A stretch of DNA of 64,000 nt from assembly GCA_964564625.1 (NCBI GenBank), contig CAZMBE010000005.1, forward strand, positions 62,001 to 126,000, written 5' to 3'. Position 1 is the stretch's first letter; the number at the start of each line of letters is the position of its first letter. Under the pieces are notes generated by a model. The model searched no databases. It worked only from the letters and a program-made list of their open reading frames with translations, and was not told the DNA's origin. This document shows positions 8,726 to 17,267 of this stretch, piece by piece. This DNA is from UBA2185 sp964564625. Its GTDB lineage: Bacteria; Desulfobacterota; Syntrophia; Syntrophales; UBA2185. The position numbers were made by a program, and so were the translations under genes.

Positions 8726-8974
8726 TCAGCCAAAATATATGAGTTTGGTCACTACGCAAGGGCGGTCTAATGTGACAATAATTGGTTCTATTCTATTTAA
8801 TTCTTCAACATCCCATTTGCCATCACTTTTGCTTACTAGATCAAGTGCTTCTTCCTTGGAAGAAGCCAACACGACTACCTCTGCCTGCATATAGTTATCC
8901 TTGAAAATATGCGGCTCATTAAACATTGACCAACTGGAAAATTTTTTGCTGTGTCGCCAGATGTAGATATTCAT
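8726..8974 (-). CDS. Small protein of unknown function, last gene of the AtuA cluster
   Basis: An 82-residue acidic/neutral protein that I do not recognise. It contains a short alternating hydrophobic strand (AEVVVLASS) followed by a helix (KEEALDLVSKSD), an arrangement seen in small ferredoxin-like folds. The ATG at 8974 is chosen because GAGAGG lies just before it and overlaps the end of the DUF4387 gene; the longer frame to 9004 would run into that gene. Five bases separate it from the DUF4387 stop, so it is almost certainly co-transcribed with atuA-DUF4387 and may belong to the same process. Confidence 0.65.
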   Translation of the reverse strand: MNIYIWRHSKKFSSWSMFNEPHIFKDNYMQAEVVVLASSKEEALDLVSKSDGKWDVEELNRIEPIIVTLDRPCVVTKLIYFG

Positions 8975-8978
8975 CACA

Positions 8979-9308
8979 TTACCTCTCGTTGACGGGTATC
9001 TCAAGTTTCAGAAGCGGCGCATGCTGCTGTGCGCCATAGACATCTGTGTCGCCGACTGCACCGGACACAATGGGGCGAATCAGGGTAATTTTTATTGCCC
9101 AGGCAGGATCAAAATGGACGATCTTCACGATCTTATCGTGCGAAATTCCATAGATACGTGCAACAAGGTCTTTGGTAAAGAAATGTGCTTCCTTGACACG
9201 CATGTAATCCTCTTGTTTTTTAAACATAATATCCAAAGTAAGTTCATATGGTCCTGAATTTTTGCTGCGTACTACCACTGCGACGTCTGTAATAGGGACT
9301 TTTGTCAT
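8979..9308 (-). CDS. DUF4387 family protein (AtuA partner)
   Basis: A 109-residue protein starting MTKVPITDVAVVVRSKNSGPYELTLDIMF split here by family pattern: 'RSKN-GP--LT-DI-F' followed by 'G--HDKI--V--DPAWAIKIT--RP--SG--GD-DVYGAQQHAPLL', which is the DUF4387 pattern. Members of this family occur next to AtuA-like proteins or fused to them. Its start overlaps the atuA stop by four bases. The biochemical role is unknown. Confidence 0.8.
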   Translation of the reverse strand: MTKVPITDVAVVVRSKNSGPYELTLDIMFKKQEDYMRVKEAHFFTKDLVARIYGISHDKIVKIVHFDPAWAIKITLIRPIVSGAVGDTDVYGAQQHAPLLKLEIPVNER

Positions 9309-10663
9309 GAGCGTATCTCACGTATAACTATGGGAAAGGGGGATGCGGGGTCTTCAACTGACATGAGATGGTACACATTGAACTCATACACCTCGCCGCA
9401 GGCAACATCTGATGGGCTGTAAAGAAGCGCCAAATTACCTGCAGTCGAGATTCTTCCCGGGTAACCATAATGAAGCAGAGCGCTGCGCACATGCGCACAC
9501 ATGGCATCAGATTGATCTTGGTTGCGGCTGATGGCTTCAATCACTATCGCGACTTCGTGGCCTGTATAGTGTTGTTCCGGTTCAAGAGGTCCCATTACCC
9601 CGTTTTTGCCATAGATATGAAAAAGGATTTTTCCACTGTCACCGACCTCTTCCATGACCTGTTTCCTTATGTCAATGAGAACTGAATCGATGGTACTGAT
9701 TAGTATTGGATCTCTGATACCTCCAATAGAAATTGTCCGAAATCCGACTGATTTGACCCCTTCCAGTTTCACTGAATAGGGAAGAACGGGATCGAAGCGT
9801 GTTCCTGATACCCGCACACGCCCTCCTTCAACGCCCTCAAAAATGGTCTTTGAAAGGTCAAGAATGCCACCCGGACCGGGCAGAACATAAGGATCGGACT
9901 TTTCATACATGGTATGGGCTGCCGTGGACATGCGGGTAAAGCGCCTCTCGTCATTGAGCGATTCAAGTTCGAAGTAACTTTCGTAGAGGGAACCAATCGC
10001 ACAATCACGTCCGCTGCCCGGCGATGCCGCGATGGCAGCACACTCGAGGATTTTTCCCATGTGCAGGGCAAGTCCGGGGTTGAAACCTTGTAGCAGCGCC
10101 GGTGCGGCGAACGGCACCGGATCATAGCATCGACCGCAAAGAACGACTTGACAGTTTTCCTTTAGTGCCCGGATAACGGGCTCACTACCCATCTGGGCAA
10201 CAATACGAACACTCTCTTGTACGTCGTCCGGAGATATTTCAGGTGCAGGATAAAGGGGCCGGATCCTTCCCTGATGGAGTGCACACAGTACATCATCCTT
10301 GGATATGTCGGCATAAACAACTGCCATGCGAAATGAAAGTCCCTGCTCGTCGGCAATTTCAGTGATTATTGTTTCTGCCCATTCAACGTGTGGACGGGCG
10401 CCACAGCCTCCGGCGGATCCGATTATGCATGGCAGGGAATGTTCTACAGCAGCCTTCAGAATAATGGTGAGATCACGTTTTACGGCTTGTCGTGAGGTGA
10501 ATGATTTACCTGATCCTAAATAGAAGGGGCCCGGATCTGTGCTGCCCGCATCGACGGCAATCAGATGGGGTCTTTTCTCCAGACCTCTGCGAAATGATTT
10601 TTCCGGGAACCCGTAACCGAGGATTGCCGTGGGCGAGAGAACTCTGAAAACTTTATCAGTCAT
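9305..10663 (-). CDS. AtuA-like acyclic terpene utilization family protein (DUF1446)
   Basis: A 452-residue protein matching the AtuA/DUF1446 family: VDAGSTDPGPFYLGSG near the N-terminus, IGSAGGCGARPHV, VLCGRCYDPVPF and KILECAAIAA are typical conserved blocks. AtuA of Pseudomonas is needed for growth on citronellol and geraniol, but most homologues have no known reaction. With DUF4387 and a small protein it forms a tight three-gene unit, possibly extended by the ABC exporter genes upstream (40-base gap). No other terpene-degradation gene is visible, so a terpene substrate here is speculative. Confidence 0.78.
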   Translation of the reverse strand: MTDKVFRVLSPTAILGYGFPEKSFRRGLEKRPHLIAVDAGSTDPGPFYLGSGKSFTSRQAVKRDLTIILKAAVEHSLPCIIGSAGGCGARPHVEWAETIITEIADEQGLSFRMAVVYADISKDDVLCALHQGRIRPLYPAPEISPDDVQESVRIVAQMGSEPVIRALKENCQVVLCGRCYDPVPFAAPALLQGFNPGLALHMGKILECAAIAASPGSGRDCAIGSLYESYFELESLNDERRFTRMSTAAHTMYEKSDPYVLPGPGGILDLSKTIFEGVEGGRVRVSGTRFDPVLPYSVKLEGVKSVGFRTISIGGIRDPILISTIDSVLIDIRKQVMEEVGDSGKILFHIYGKNGVMGPLEPEQHYTGHEVAIVIEAISRNQDQSDAMCAHVRSALLHYGYPGRISTAGNLALLYSPSDVACGEVYEFNVYHLMSVEDPASPFPIVIREIRS

Positions 10664-10703
10664 ACTCTACAAAACCAACTCGGATTTCCATGCCGCGCCG
10701 TTG

Positions 10704-11870
10704 TTACACAGTGCGCAGTGCATCTACAATATGCATGCGCGAAGCCCGCAAAGCAGGCAGGACACCACCAATAAATCCCATAATGAGAGCAAATACCATT
10801 GCTTTATAAATGATATCAAAAGTAAGCGTGAACGTAAATGCAAGTTCTGAGAAAGTTTGGAAGTTCATCGTCGATATAGTGATGAACTGCATGAAGGCAG
10901 CAAAAAACAGCCCTGCACATCCGCCGATAAATCCAAGGATGAGTGATTCCATAAGAAAAGCCAATAAAATACTTCTTCTCCTGTAGCCAAGAGCTCTCAG
11001 CGTTCCGATTTCACCTGTACGGCTTGCCACTGCCGCGTACATGGTGATCATTGCGCCGATCATGGCGCCTAATGAGAAAATGATCGTCAATGACCATCCA
11101 AAGATGCGAAGAAATTTTGCCATCATTTCGGACTGGTCTCTGTAATATTTTGTTTCCCGCCGTGCCTCCAGAGAGAGCCGCGGATCACTTTCAATACGTG
11201 CTCTTATTGTATCAAATTCCCCGGAATTGTGTAATTTAAAAATAACGGATGAATAGACGGGTCTGCGGAATGCCTGCATGAGCTGATCCGCGTCCCCCCA
11301 TATTTCGGAACTGAACCCGGTCGCGCCCGCATCAAAAATCCCGACCACGCGCCAGTCCCTCAACCCGCAGCATATAGTTTCGTTCACTCCCGTGCCCTTA
11401 AAACCCTTGTGGATACTCTTTCCAACGATTATTTCCAGTGAGCCCAACCTTGGAAGGCGTCCTTCGATAAGTTTTACCTGTGGCCGGAGAGCGAGGGAAT
11501 GGGGTCCGATACCCCTCATTACCACATTTGATGGATTACTATTCTCACGCTTGGGAAGACTGATGAGAACAACAAGCTCTTTGGCAAGTAATTTCTGACC
11601 GTCCGGGCCGATTGCTATCTCAGGCGCTGTTTCCACAATAGAGGCCTTCTCCCTTTCAACACCGCTCTGAACCTCTGCGGATGAACCTTTGCGGATTACA
11701 ACGACATTATCGTACGATCCTGTCTCCACCAGTGTCTTCTGCAATCCTTCCGCGAGCATGAGAATGGCGGCAAAGACAAACACGACAAGAGCCATACCGC
11801 CCGATGTGAGAATTGTGGTGAGGCGTCTTGTACGAAGGTTACGGATGCTGTATGAAAACGGGATCGCCAT
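10704..11870 (-). CDS. ABC transporter permease, MacB/FtsX type (second subunit)
   Basis: A 388-residue permease with the MacB-like plan: one N-terminal transmembrane helix (about 20-42), a large periplasmic domain, and three C-terminal helices with the FtsX core signature (GAMITMYAAVASRTGEIGTLRALGY). It starts immediately after the stop of the other permease (TAAATG), so the two are translated together and probably form a heterodimer. Two cysteines in the periplasmic part (ICCG) are unusual. It is part of the adaptor-ATPase-permease-permease operon. Confidence 0.86.
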   Translation of the reverse strand: MAIPFSYSIRNLRTRRLTTILTSGGMALVVFVFAAILMLAEGLQKTLVETGSYDNVVVIRKGSSAEVQSGVEREKASIVETAPEIAIGPDGQKLLAKELVVLISLPKRENSNPSNVVMRGIGPHSLALRPQVKLIEGRLPRLGSLEIIVGKSIHKGFKGTGVNETICCGLRDWRVVGIFDAGATGFSSEIWGDADQLMQAFRRPVYSSVIFKLHNSGEFDTIRARIESDPRLSLEARRETKYYRDQSEMMAKFLRIFGWSLTIIFSLGAMIGAMITMYAAVASRTGEIGTLRALGYRRRSILLAFLMESLILGFIGGCAGLFFAAFMQFITISTMNFQTFSELAFTFTLTFDIIYKAMVFALIMGFIGGVLPALRASRMHIVDALRTV

Positions 11871-13028
11871 TTATACAATCCTCCTGAGTCCATCGGCAAT
11901 ACGGATCTTCACGGCTCTGTACGTGGGAATTATGGCCGCAATGAGCCCGACAGCGGTTGCGGCGGCACAATCAAGAAGAAGTGTATTTGCTTCGACATAG
12001 AATATGGGAAAATATGTAGACAGGCTTTCACTGAATATCTTTGCGGCAGGAAATGTCAACGCAATCCCGAGGACACACCCTATCATCGCAATGACCAGGG
12101 ATTCACCGAATATTATTACTGCGAGATGCGAGCCGCCGAATCCAAGGGTCTTCAGGACTGCGTACTCTCCGATCCTCTCCCTGGTGGTCATGACCATGGT
12201 GTTGGCGACAACGGCCAGAATGATAATGATCACAAAAAGTGAGACTGCCTGAATGACTGTTAAAATCGCCTCCGTCATGGCAATGAAGGTAAGAACAAAT
12301 GCCTTTTCTGTTTCCGTGAGTGTTTCCGCCAGAGAGTTTTTAAATAAGCTGTCGATGGATATGGCTGTTTCGGAAGCAAGGTCCGGATGCGTCACACCGA
12401 TTACATAAAAGCCAACCTGGTCGGCACGCCGGGGGGACGTCTTTTTGACGGTCTCATTGAGATAGTCCCAGTGAAACATGAACTGGGTCTCATCCGTGGT
12501 CTTATCTTTTCCCCGATAGATACCGCGTAAGACAAAGTCCCAGTTGCCCGGATAAATAGTACCCTTCAGTGTTACCGTCGTGCCGATCTTCCAGCCGTAT
12601 TTTTCTACCAGTTTGCGTCCAGCGATAAAGCCTTTGCGGTCTCGTAAAAACGCGTCGGCCTCGGCATGTGAAAGGATAAATTCAGGATAGAGTTCCAGAT
12701 AGCTTTTGGGTTCAATGGCAAAGTTGGCGAAAAAGTTTTTCTCATCGATATAGATGCCGCCAAACCAGTTCCCATAGGAGACGATGCTTACCCCGCTGAC
12801 CTGCCGGATTTTATCCTTGTAATTGAGGGGTAATGGGAAGATAAGGGATATGGCGTTTCTGGTCACAAGGCGACCCGCTGAAGACGCTTCCACGCCTGCG
12901 TACCATGCACCGATCATGGTGCGCAGCATGCCAAATGCAAGAATCGCAATAGCGATACCAAGGATGGTGAGTCCGGTTCTCAGTTTATGGCGGAAGGTGT
13001 TCCTAATAAGGAGTTTGAGAAACAACAT
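11871..13028 (-). CDS. ABC transporter permease, MacB/FtsX type (first subunit)
   Basis: A 385-residue permease with an N-terminal helix (residues about 15-37, RTGLTILGIAIAILAFGML), a periplasmic MacB-PCD-like domain and three C-terminal helices containing TTRERIGEYAVLKTLGFG. The FtsX-type domain points to a mechanotransmission exporter (lipoprotein, peptide or drug) rather than an importer. Its start lies inside the last 26 bases of the ATPase gene. The substrate is unknown. Confidence 0.86.
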   Translation of the reverse strand: MLFLKLLIRNTFRHKLRTGLTILGIAIAILAFGMLRTMIGAWYAGVEASSAGRLVTRNAISLIFPLPLNYKDKIRQVSGVSIVSYGNWFGGIYIDEKNFFANFAIEPKSYLELYPEFILSHAEADAFLRDRKGFIAGRKLVEKYGWKIGTTVTLKGTIYPGNWDFVLRGIYRGKDKTTDETQFMFHWDYLNETVKKTSPRRADQVGFYVIGVTHPDLASETAISIDSLFKNSLAETLTETEKAFVLTFIAMTEAILTVIQAVSLFVIIIILAVVANTMVMTTRERIGEYAVLKTLGFGGSHLAVIIFGESLVIAMIGCVLGIALTFPAAKIFSESLSTYFPIFYVEANTLLLDCAAATAVGLIAAIIPTYRAVKIRIADGLRRIV

Positions 13029-13707
13029 TGCTCAACACCCCTTTTTCCAAATGGCGGATGACCCTTGCTCTTTTGGCAGCGCGGGGGTCATGGGTGACCA
13101 TAATGATGGTTTTACCGAATTCTCTGTTAAGATATCCCATCAGATTGAGTACATCATCCGCTGAGTTCCGATCCAGGTCGCCTGTCGGTTCATCAGCTAC
13201 GAGGATTGTCGGATCCGTCACTACCGCGCGGGCGATGGCGACGCGTTGCTGCTCGCCGCCGGAGAGCTGTCCGGGGTAATGATCTTTACGTTCGAAAAGG
13301 TTGATCACCCTGAGCGCCATTTCCGCGTGTTCCCTCCTTTCTTTCCCGGAAAGTTCCATCAGGTTGAGGGGAAGTTCAACGTTTTCTATTGCTGTAAGAA
13401 CGGGGATAAGATTATAAAACTGGAATATAAAACCCACATTGGTAGCACGCCAACCGGCAAGTTCCGTTTCCGACAGTGAAGCAATATCCACCCCGGCGAC
13501 TTGGATGGTGCCGTTGTCCGGCTTATCGATACCGGCGATCAGGTTGAGGAGGGTGCTCTTTCCAGAACCCGAAGGCCCCATGAGCGCGAGAAATTCACCC
13601 CTATCAATACGGAAAGTAATATCCTTAAGGACATGTAACACATAATGATCGCGGCGATAGGATTTGCTGACGTTGGTGATTTCAACGACCGGTGAAGTGT
13701 CTTCCAT
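13003..13707 (-). CDS. ABC transporter ATP-binding protein (MacB/LolD type)
   Basis: A 234-residue ATPase with Walker A GPSGSGKST (residues 44-52), Q-loop region FQFYNLIPVLTAIENV, the signature LSGGEQQRVAIARA, Walker B ILVADEPTGDLD and the switch His in VTHD. The LIPVLTAIENVELPL stretch and 'GDLD' are characteristic of the MacB/LolD/FtsE group. Its ATG overlaps the adaptor stop (TAATG). It powers the two FtsX-type permeases downstream. Confidence 0.92.
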   Translation of the reverse strand: MEDTSPVVEITNVSKSYRRDHYVLHVLKDITFRIDRGEFLALMGPSGSGKSTLLNLIAGIDKPDNGTIQVAGVDIASLSETELAGWRATNVGFIFQFYNLIPVLTAIENVELPLNLMELSGKERREHAEMALRVINLFERKDHYPGQLSGGEQQRVAIARAVVTDPTILVADEPTGDLDRNSADDVLNLMGYLNREFGKTIIMVTHDPRAAKRARVIRHLEKGVLSNVVSQTPY

Positions 13708-14924
13708 TATTTTTCCGCAATCTTAATCTTAGAACCGGTTTTTAATGTATCGAGGGGCTTTACGACAACCTTATCTCCGACCTTCAGTCCACTCAGAATT
13801 TCAATCATATCTCCGAACTCTTCTCCAATTTGTACTGCTGTTTGAACTGCTTTATCTCCTGCTACAACAAAAGCCACATTCTTTCCATGGCGGCTGACCA
13901 ATGCGCTTCTGGTCAGAGCGGTGCGGGATTTCATTTCTTCCTGTTTCACAGGGCGCGAGAGAAAGGCGACTTTGGCGCTCATCTCCGGAAGAATACGGGC
14001 ATCATTATCGGCAAAGCCGACTTTTACCATAATCGATGCCTTGGTTCTATCCGCTGTGGGCACGATTGTTTTGACAATTCCATTGAAACGGGATTCAGGA
14101 AACGCATCAAGCTGGATCAGGCATGGTTGATGTAACTGTATAAGGGAGAGGTTGGATTCGGAAACATCCGCTTCGACTTCCAGAGAACTCATGTCGGCGA
14201 TGGTGACAACGGCGGCCTTGGCGTTTGCAGCGGCTCCAAGAGGGGTCACAATATCACCGATATCAGCGTTCTTGGTGAGAACAACTGCGTCAAAGGGTGC
14301 CTTGATAAGGGCGTATTCCTCGGTAACGCTGGCTGCTTTCAGCGCCGCCGCGCTTGCTTTAATGGCTGCTTCCGCTGAATCAATAGACGCTTTCGCCCTG
14401 TGTAAGCGGATTTCAGAATTGTCATATTCGACGTGCGATATGGAACCATTCACAATCAATCGCTTGTTTCTTTCGAATGCAAGCGTTGCTTCCTTATGCT
14501 CAGCTCTTGCCTGTGCAAGATTCGCATGTGCCGTGTTAAGGTGGGCCTTCGCTTGTTCTCGGGCTGCCACGGCGTCTGCATTCTCCAAACGCGCAATAAT
14601 CTGTCCTTTTTTTACACGACTACCTTCGGATACCAGGAGTGAGTCGAGTCTCCCCGTGATTTTGGAAGCTACTGCGGCTTTACGCTGGGCCACCACATAC
14701 CCGCTTGCATTTAAGAGGGTAAATGTCTGGGAAGGATAGATTTGCGAAACACTGACGACCTCAACGGAAACAGCAGGAGTTAATATACCCATACTATAGA
14801 GGATACCTGTTATGACTATAATACTGCACACTGCGACAATGTACTTGAGACGTTTGCGCCATAAGGGCAGCCTGGTCTTCAGTGATTTGTCTATCTTCAA
14901 TTTTGACAGGTCTTCAGTGCCCAT
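13707..14924 (-). CDS. Periplasmic adaptor (membrane-fusion) protein, MacA/HlyD type
   Basis: A 405-residue protein with one N-terminal membrane anchor (about 29-50). Then comes a split biotinyl-lipoyl domain (GYVVAQRKAAVASKITGRL ... VKKGQIIARLENAD and YALIKAPFDAVVLTKNADIGD), separated by a long alpha-helical hairpin rich in Ala and Glu, followed by beta-barrel and membrane-proximal domains. This is the RND/MacA adaptor design linking an inner-membrane ABC exporter to an outer-membrane channel. First gene of the exporter operon; no TolC-like gene is present in the window. Confidence 0.9.
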   Translation of the reverse strand: MGTEDLSKLKIDKSLKTRLPLWRKRLKYIVAVCSIIVITGILYSMGILTPAVSVEVVSVSQIYPSQTFTLLNASGYVVAQRKAAVASKITGRLDSLLVSEGSRVKKGQIIARLENADAVAAREQAKAHLNTAHANLAQARAEHKEATLAFERNKRLIVNGSISHVEYDNSEIRLHRAKASIDSAEAAIKASAAALKAASVTEEYALIKAPFDAVVLTKNADIGDIVTPLGAAANAKAAVVTIADMSSLEVEADVSESNLSLIQLHQPCLIQLDAFPESRFNGIVKTIVPTADRTKASIMVKVGFADNDARILPEMSAKVAFLSRPVKQEEMKSRTALTRSALVSRHGKNVAFVVAGDKAVQTAVQIGEEFGDMIEILSGLKVGDKVVVKPLDTLKTGSKIKIAEK

Positions 14925-14988
14925 TATTTGTAGTCCTCCATTTTCGCTTTTTTTGGGGACTGCCGTTAACTATGACTACATTCATGTC

Positions 14989-16053
14989 CTATTTGATTAA
15001 CCCCCTCTCGTGGGCTATGCGCATATAGGTTTCCACCACGTTGGCAGGGGGCGTATAGCACTCATTTTCTTCTTTGCGGACGATATCGATGGCCTCTCCG
15101 CCGCAGGTAGGAACACAGAGGCCGCAACCGATACAGCGGTCAAGATCGACTTCAGCAACCTCGTCAGACATTTTTATGGCGCCCATTTGACACCGTTCCA
15201 CACAGGTCTCGCAGCCGATGCAATCTTCCTTTCGAATCCGGACATAATAATTGGAATGTACAAGGGTGGAGGGACGGGGAAGCCGTTTGAGACTCTTCAA
15301 TATCTGGCAGCAATCTCCACAGCAAAGGCAAATATTTGAGATTTTTTGAGCATTGGTTGGTTGGAGCACAAGGGCTTCTTTTTCTGCCTTTTCCAATACT
15401 TGCATGGCTTCTTCGCGACTGATCGAACGCCCAAGACCGTTGTTCTCATAAAAATATGCTGCATTGGAAAACACAAGACAGGCTTCGGCCAGTTTACCGC
15501 AGCCTTCTCCGATCATGGAATGTTCCCTCCTGCATATGCACGGCGCCACAACAATCTTGCTTTGCTGTTCAATTAATTTACGGGCCTGTTCGTAGGGCAT
15601 TACCGTTCCCTGACCTTCCAGGCTTGCCCCTATTGGGATGGTTCTCAATTGGTGGGTCTTGAGTTTGGCTGCGCTCTCGAGCAGATGAGGAATGTATTCA
15701 TTCATATCCCTGATCAGATCGTTATCAAGGTCATTGACATGAAACTCCCAGATTCCAATGACGTACTGCATTGCCATATAGCGGTGTCCCTCCGGCAGAT
15801 CGGCGCGATATATCAGCCCCTTCCGTGACATCTGATACAGTTTTTCCGCGAGTTCATCAGGTGGCAGGTTGGCTCTTTTTGCGATTCTCTCTACCGGTTC
15901 CTGCATTATTCGTAGAAAACATGCAAGGGTTGCTTCTTCTTTTGTAAATAGTCTTCTTAAGATCCGCATCTCGACGCCGCTTTCAGTCCGCGGGTAGCCA
16001 CCCGGAAGATTATCCAAATGTGTGGCTAATTGTTCATATATATCTTGTGTCAT
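14989..16053 (-). CDS. Ferredoxin-type protein with winged-helix-like N-terminal region
   Basis: A 354-residue protein of a type common in anaerobic deltaproteobacteria. The N-terminal third (about 25-90) looks like a winged-helix segment (LFTKEEATLACFL ... NLPPDELAEKLYQMSRKGLI). The C-terminus has two [4Fe-4S] ferredoxin motifs, CIGCETCVERC (278-288) and CIGCGLCVPTC (307-317). Extra cysteine clusters CICRREHS...C (172-185) and CLCCGDCC (242-249) may hold a further metal centre. Function is unknown; electron transfer or redox sensing are both possible. It lies upstream of, and on the same strand as, the exporter operon with a 64-base gap. Confidence 0.75.
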   Translation of the reverse strand: MTQDIYEQLATHLDNLPGGYPRTESGVEMRILRRLFTKEEATLACFLRIMQEPVERIAKRANLPPDELAEKLYQMSRKGLIYRADLPEGHRYMAMQYVIGIWEFHVNDLDNDLIRDMNEYIPHLLESAAKLKTHQLRTIPIGASLEGQGTVMPYEQARKLIEQQSKIVVAPCICRREHSMIGEGCGKLAEACLVFSNAAYFYENNGLGRSISREEAMQVLEKAEKEALVLQPTNAQKISNICLCCGDCCQILKSLKRLPRPSTLVHSNYYVRIRKEDCIGCETCVERCQMGAIKMSDEVAEVDLDRCIGCGLCVPTCGGEAIDIVRKEENECYTPPANVVETYMRIAHERGLIK

Positions 16054-16246
16054 ATCAAGTATCTCATTGTTCGACGTTGTTTCTGCAAATGCGGAACCTG
16101 CCCTTTACCCGGTACCGAAAATGCACTCCTTTAGCATGAATACACATTTTCAAGGGAACAACAGGAATAATGCTGAAAACTAACGATTTTGCCTGTTAGC
16201 GTCAAGGATTTTTTGTAGTCTTTTACGAGGGATTGAACGTGTGTCC

Positions 16247-16948
16247 TTATTTACGAAGGATGTCTACAAAATGCCTCAAAGTAACACCAGCTTCGCCGAG
16301 AGGCGGCGTATAGCGCCAGTTATGTGAGTCCTCACCGTCATGGTTGACAATCCAATCCGTATAGTTATGCCCCATTTTCATCTCTGTGTAGGCCATAGAA
16401 GCGCGTGTGAGAAGATCTTGCATGACTTCGGGTGTAATGAGTCTGCCCTGTTGCTGCATGCGGCTGATATGCTTGGGCAGCATTATCGCGGCTACCGCTT
16501 CATCAGGTGTTAGGAATCCCATATTGGTTTGCAGCGCAAGGATTTCTTCATCTGCAACAGGACTCATGAAGACGGTACGCACCTTGAAATCGGCAGCTAA
16601 TTGTTCAATCAGCGGATGAGAGAGAAATAATTTACCGAGTGTGGGGTATATTTCGAAAATAATGAGATCATGATGGGTAAATATTCTGCGTATTTCTTCG
16701 AGGTCTATGGCCTGCCAGACGGTTCGCGTTTTTCCTACAATATAACGCTCCGGGGGAAAAGACCTGACTTCCTGCTCTGAACGAAAATAGTAATCAACAC
16801 CTTCTTGCTCGATAGAACGGGGTGGACGGCTGGTATACATAACGGGCATCTGAAAGGATATATCCGGATGCACTCTCCTGAGAGCTTTGAGAAGCGGCGA
16901 TTTTCCGACACACGATGGTCCTGACAAAACAATGAAACGTTTATTCAT
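16247..16948 (-). CDS. Guanylate-kinase-like protein
   Basis: A 233-residue protein resembling Gmk in its N-terminal half: P-loop GPSCVGKS (10-17) and YTSRPPR...GVDYYF (39-55), which matches the GMP-binding TTRPPR-x-GVDYFF segment. The P-loop is atypical (Cys-Val for Gly-Ala, Pro in place of the Thr after Lys-Ser). The usual GMP-site block F-EHAEVFG-YYGT is replaced by VGKTRTVWQAI, so true guanylate kinase activity is doubtful. The ATG at 16948 is preferred because GAGGTGG lies eight bases upstream; the frame stays open to 17032 without such a site. It is transcribed divergently from the RelA/SpoT-like gene. Confidence 0.65.
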   Translation of the reverse strand: MNKRFIVLSGPSCVGKSPLLKALRRVHPDISFQMPVMYTSRPPRSIEQEGVDYYFRSEQEVRSFPPERYIVGKTRTVWQAIDLEEIRRIFTHHDLIIFEIYPTLGKLFLSHPLIEQLAADFKVRTVFMSPVADEEILALQTNMGFLTPDEAVAAIMLPKHISRMQQQGRLITPEVMQDLLTRASMAYTEMKMGHNYTDWIVNHDGEDSHNWRYTPPLGEAGVTLRHFVDILRK

Positions 16949-17027
16949 ATGCACCACCTCATGGAAAAAATCGTTGTCAATGTACCTTTTATATATTATG
17001 AAAGTGATAATGAAACATACGGTAAAT

Positions 17028-17111
17028 GTCATTCAGGGTCTGATCAGGATTTAGTCTGTTATGGATTCCTGTTTCCCGATGGTAGAAGATGGTAATCTTC
17101 CAAGGAATGAC
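17028..17111. repeat. Dispersed palindromic repeat, intergenic copy
   Basis: The stretch begins GTCATTCAGGG and ends GGAATGAC, with internal ATGGATTCCTGTTTCCCGAT, giving terminal inverted GTCATT...AATGAC. The same frame of motifs appears at 40972-41066 and, in part, inside recB and hrpA and upstream of recB. It lies in the divergent region between the guanylate-kinase-like and RelA/SpoT-like genes. Confidence 0.5.
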
Positions 17112-17267
17112 GTACGTCAGATTTTGATTGCCGGAGCGATACATTTATTCTCTGCGTCAATGACATTTGTTCATTTATAAAGCGCACGTAGCACGCCATT
17201 AGAGTGATGTAAACAAAAAAATGGCAGATGCGGCCTACAGGCAGCGCACGGGATTCGGGATGAGGTC

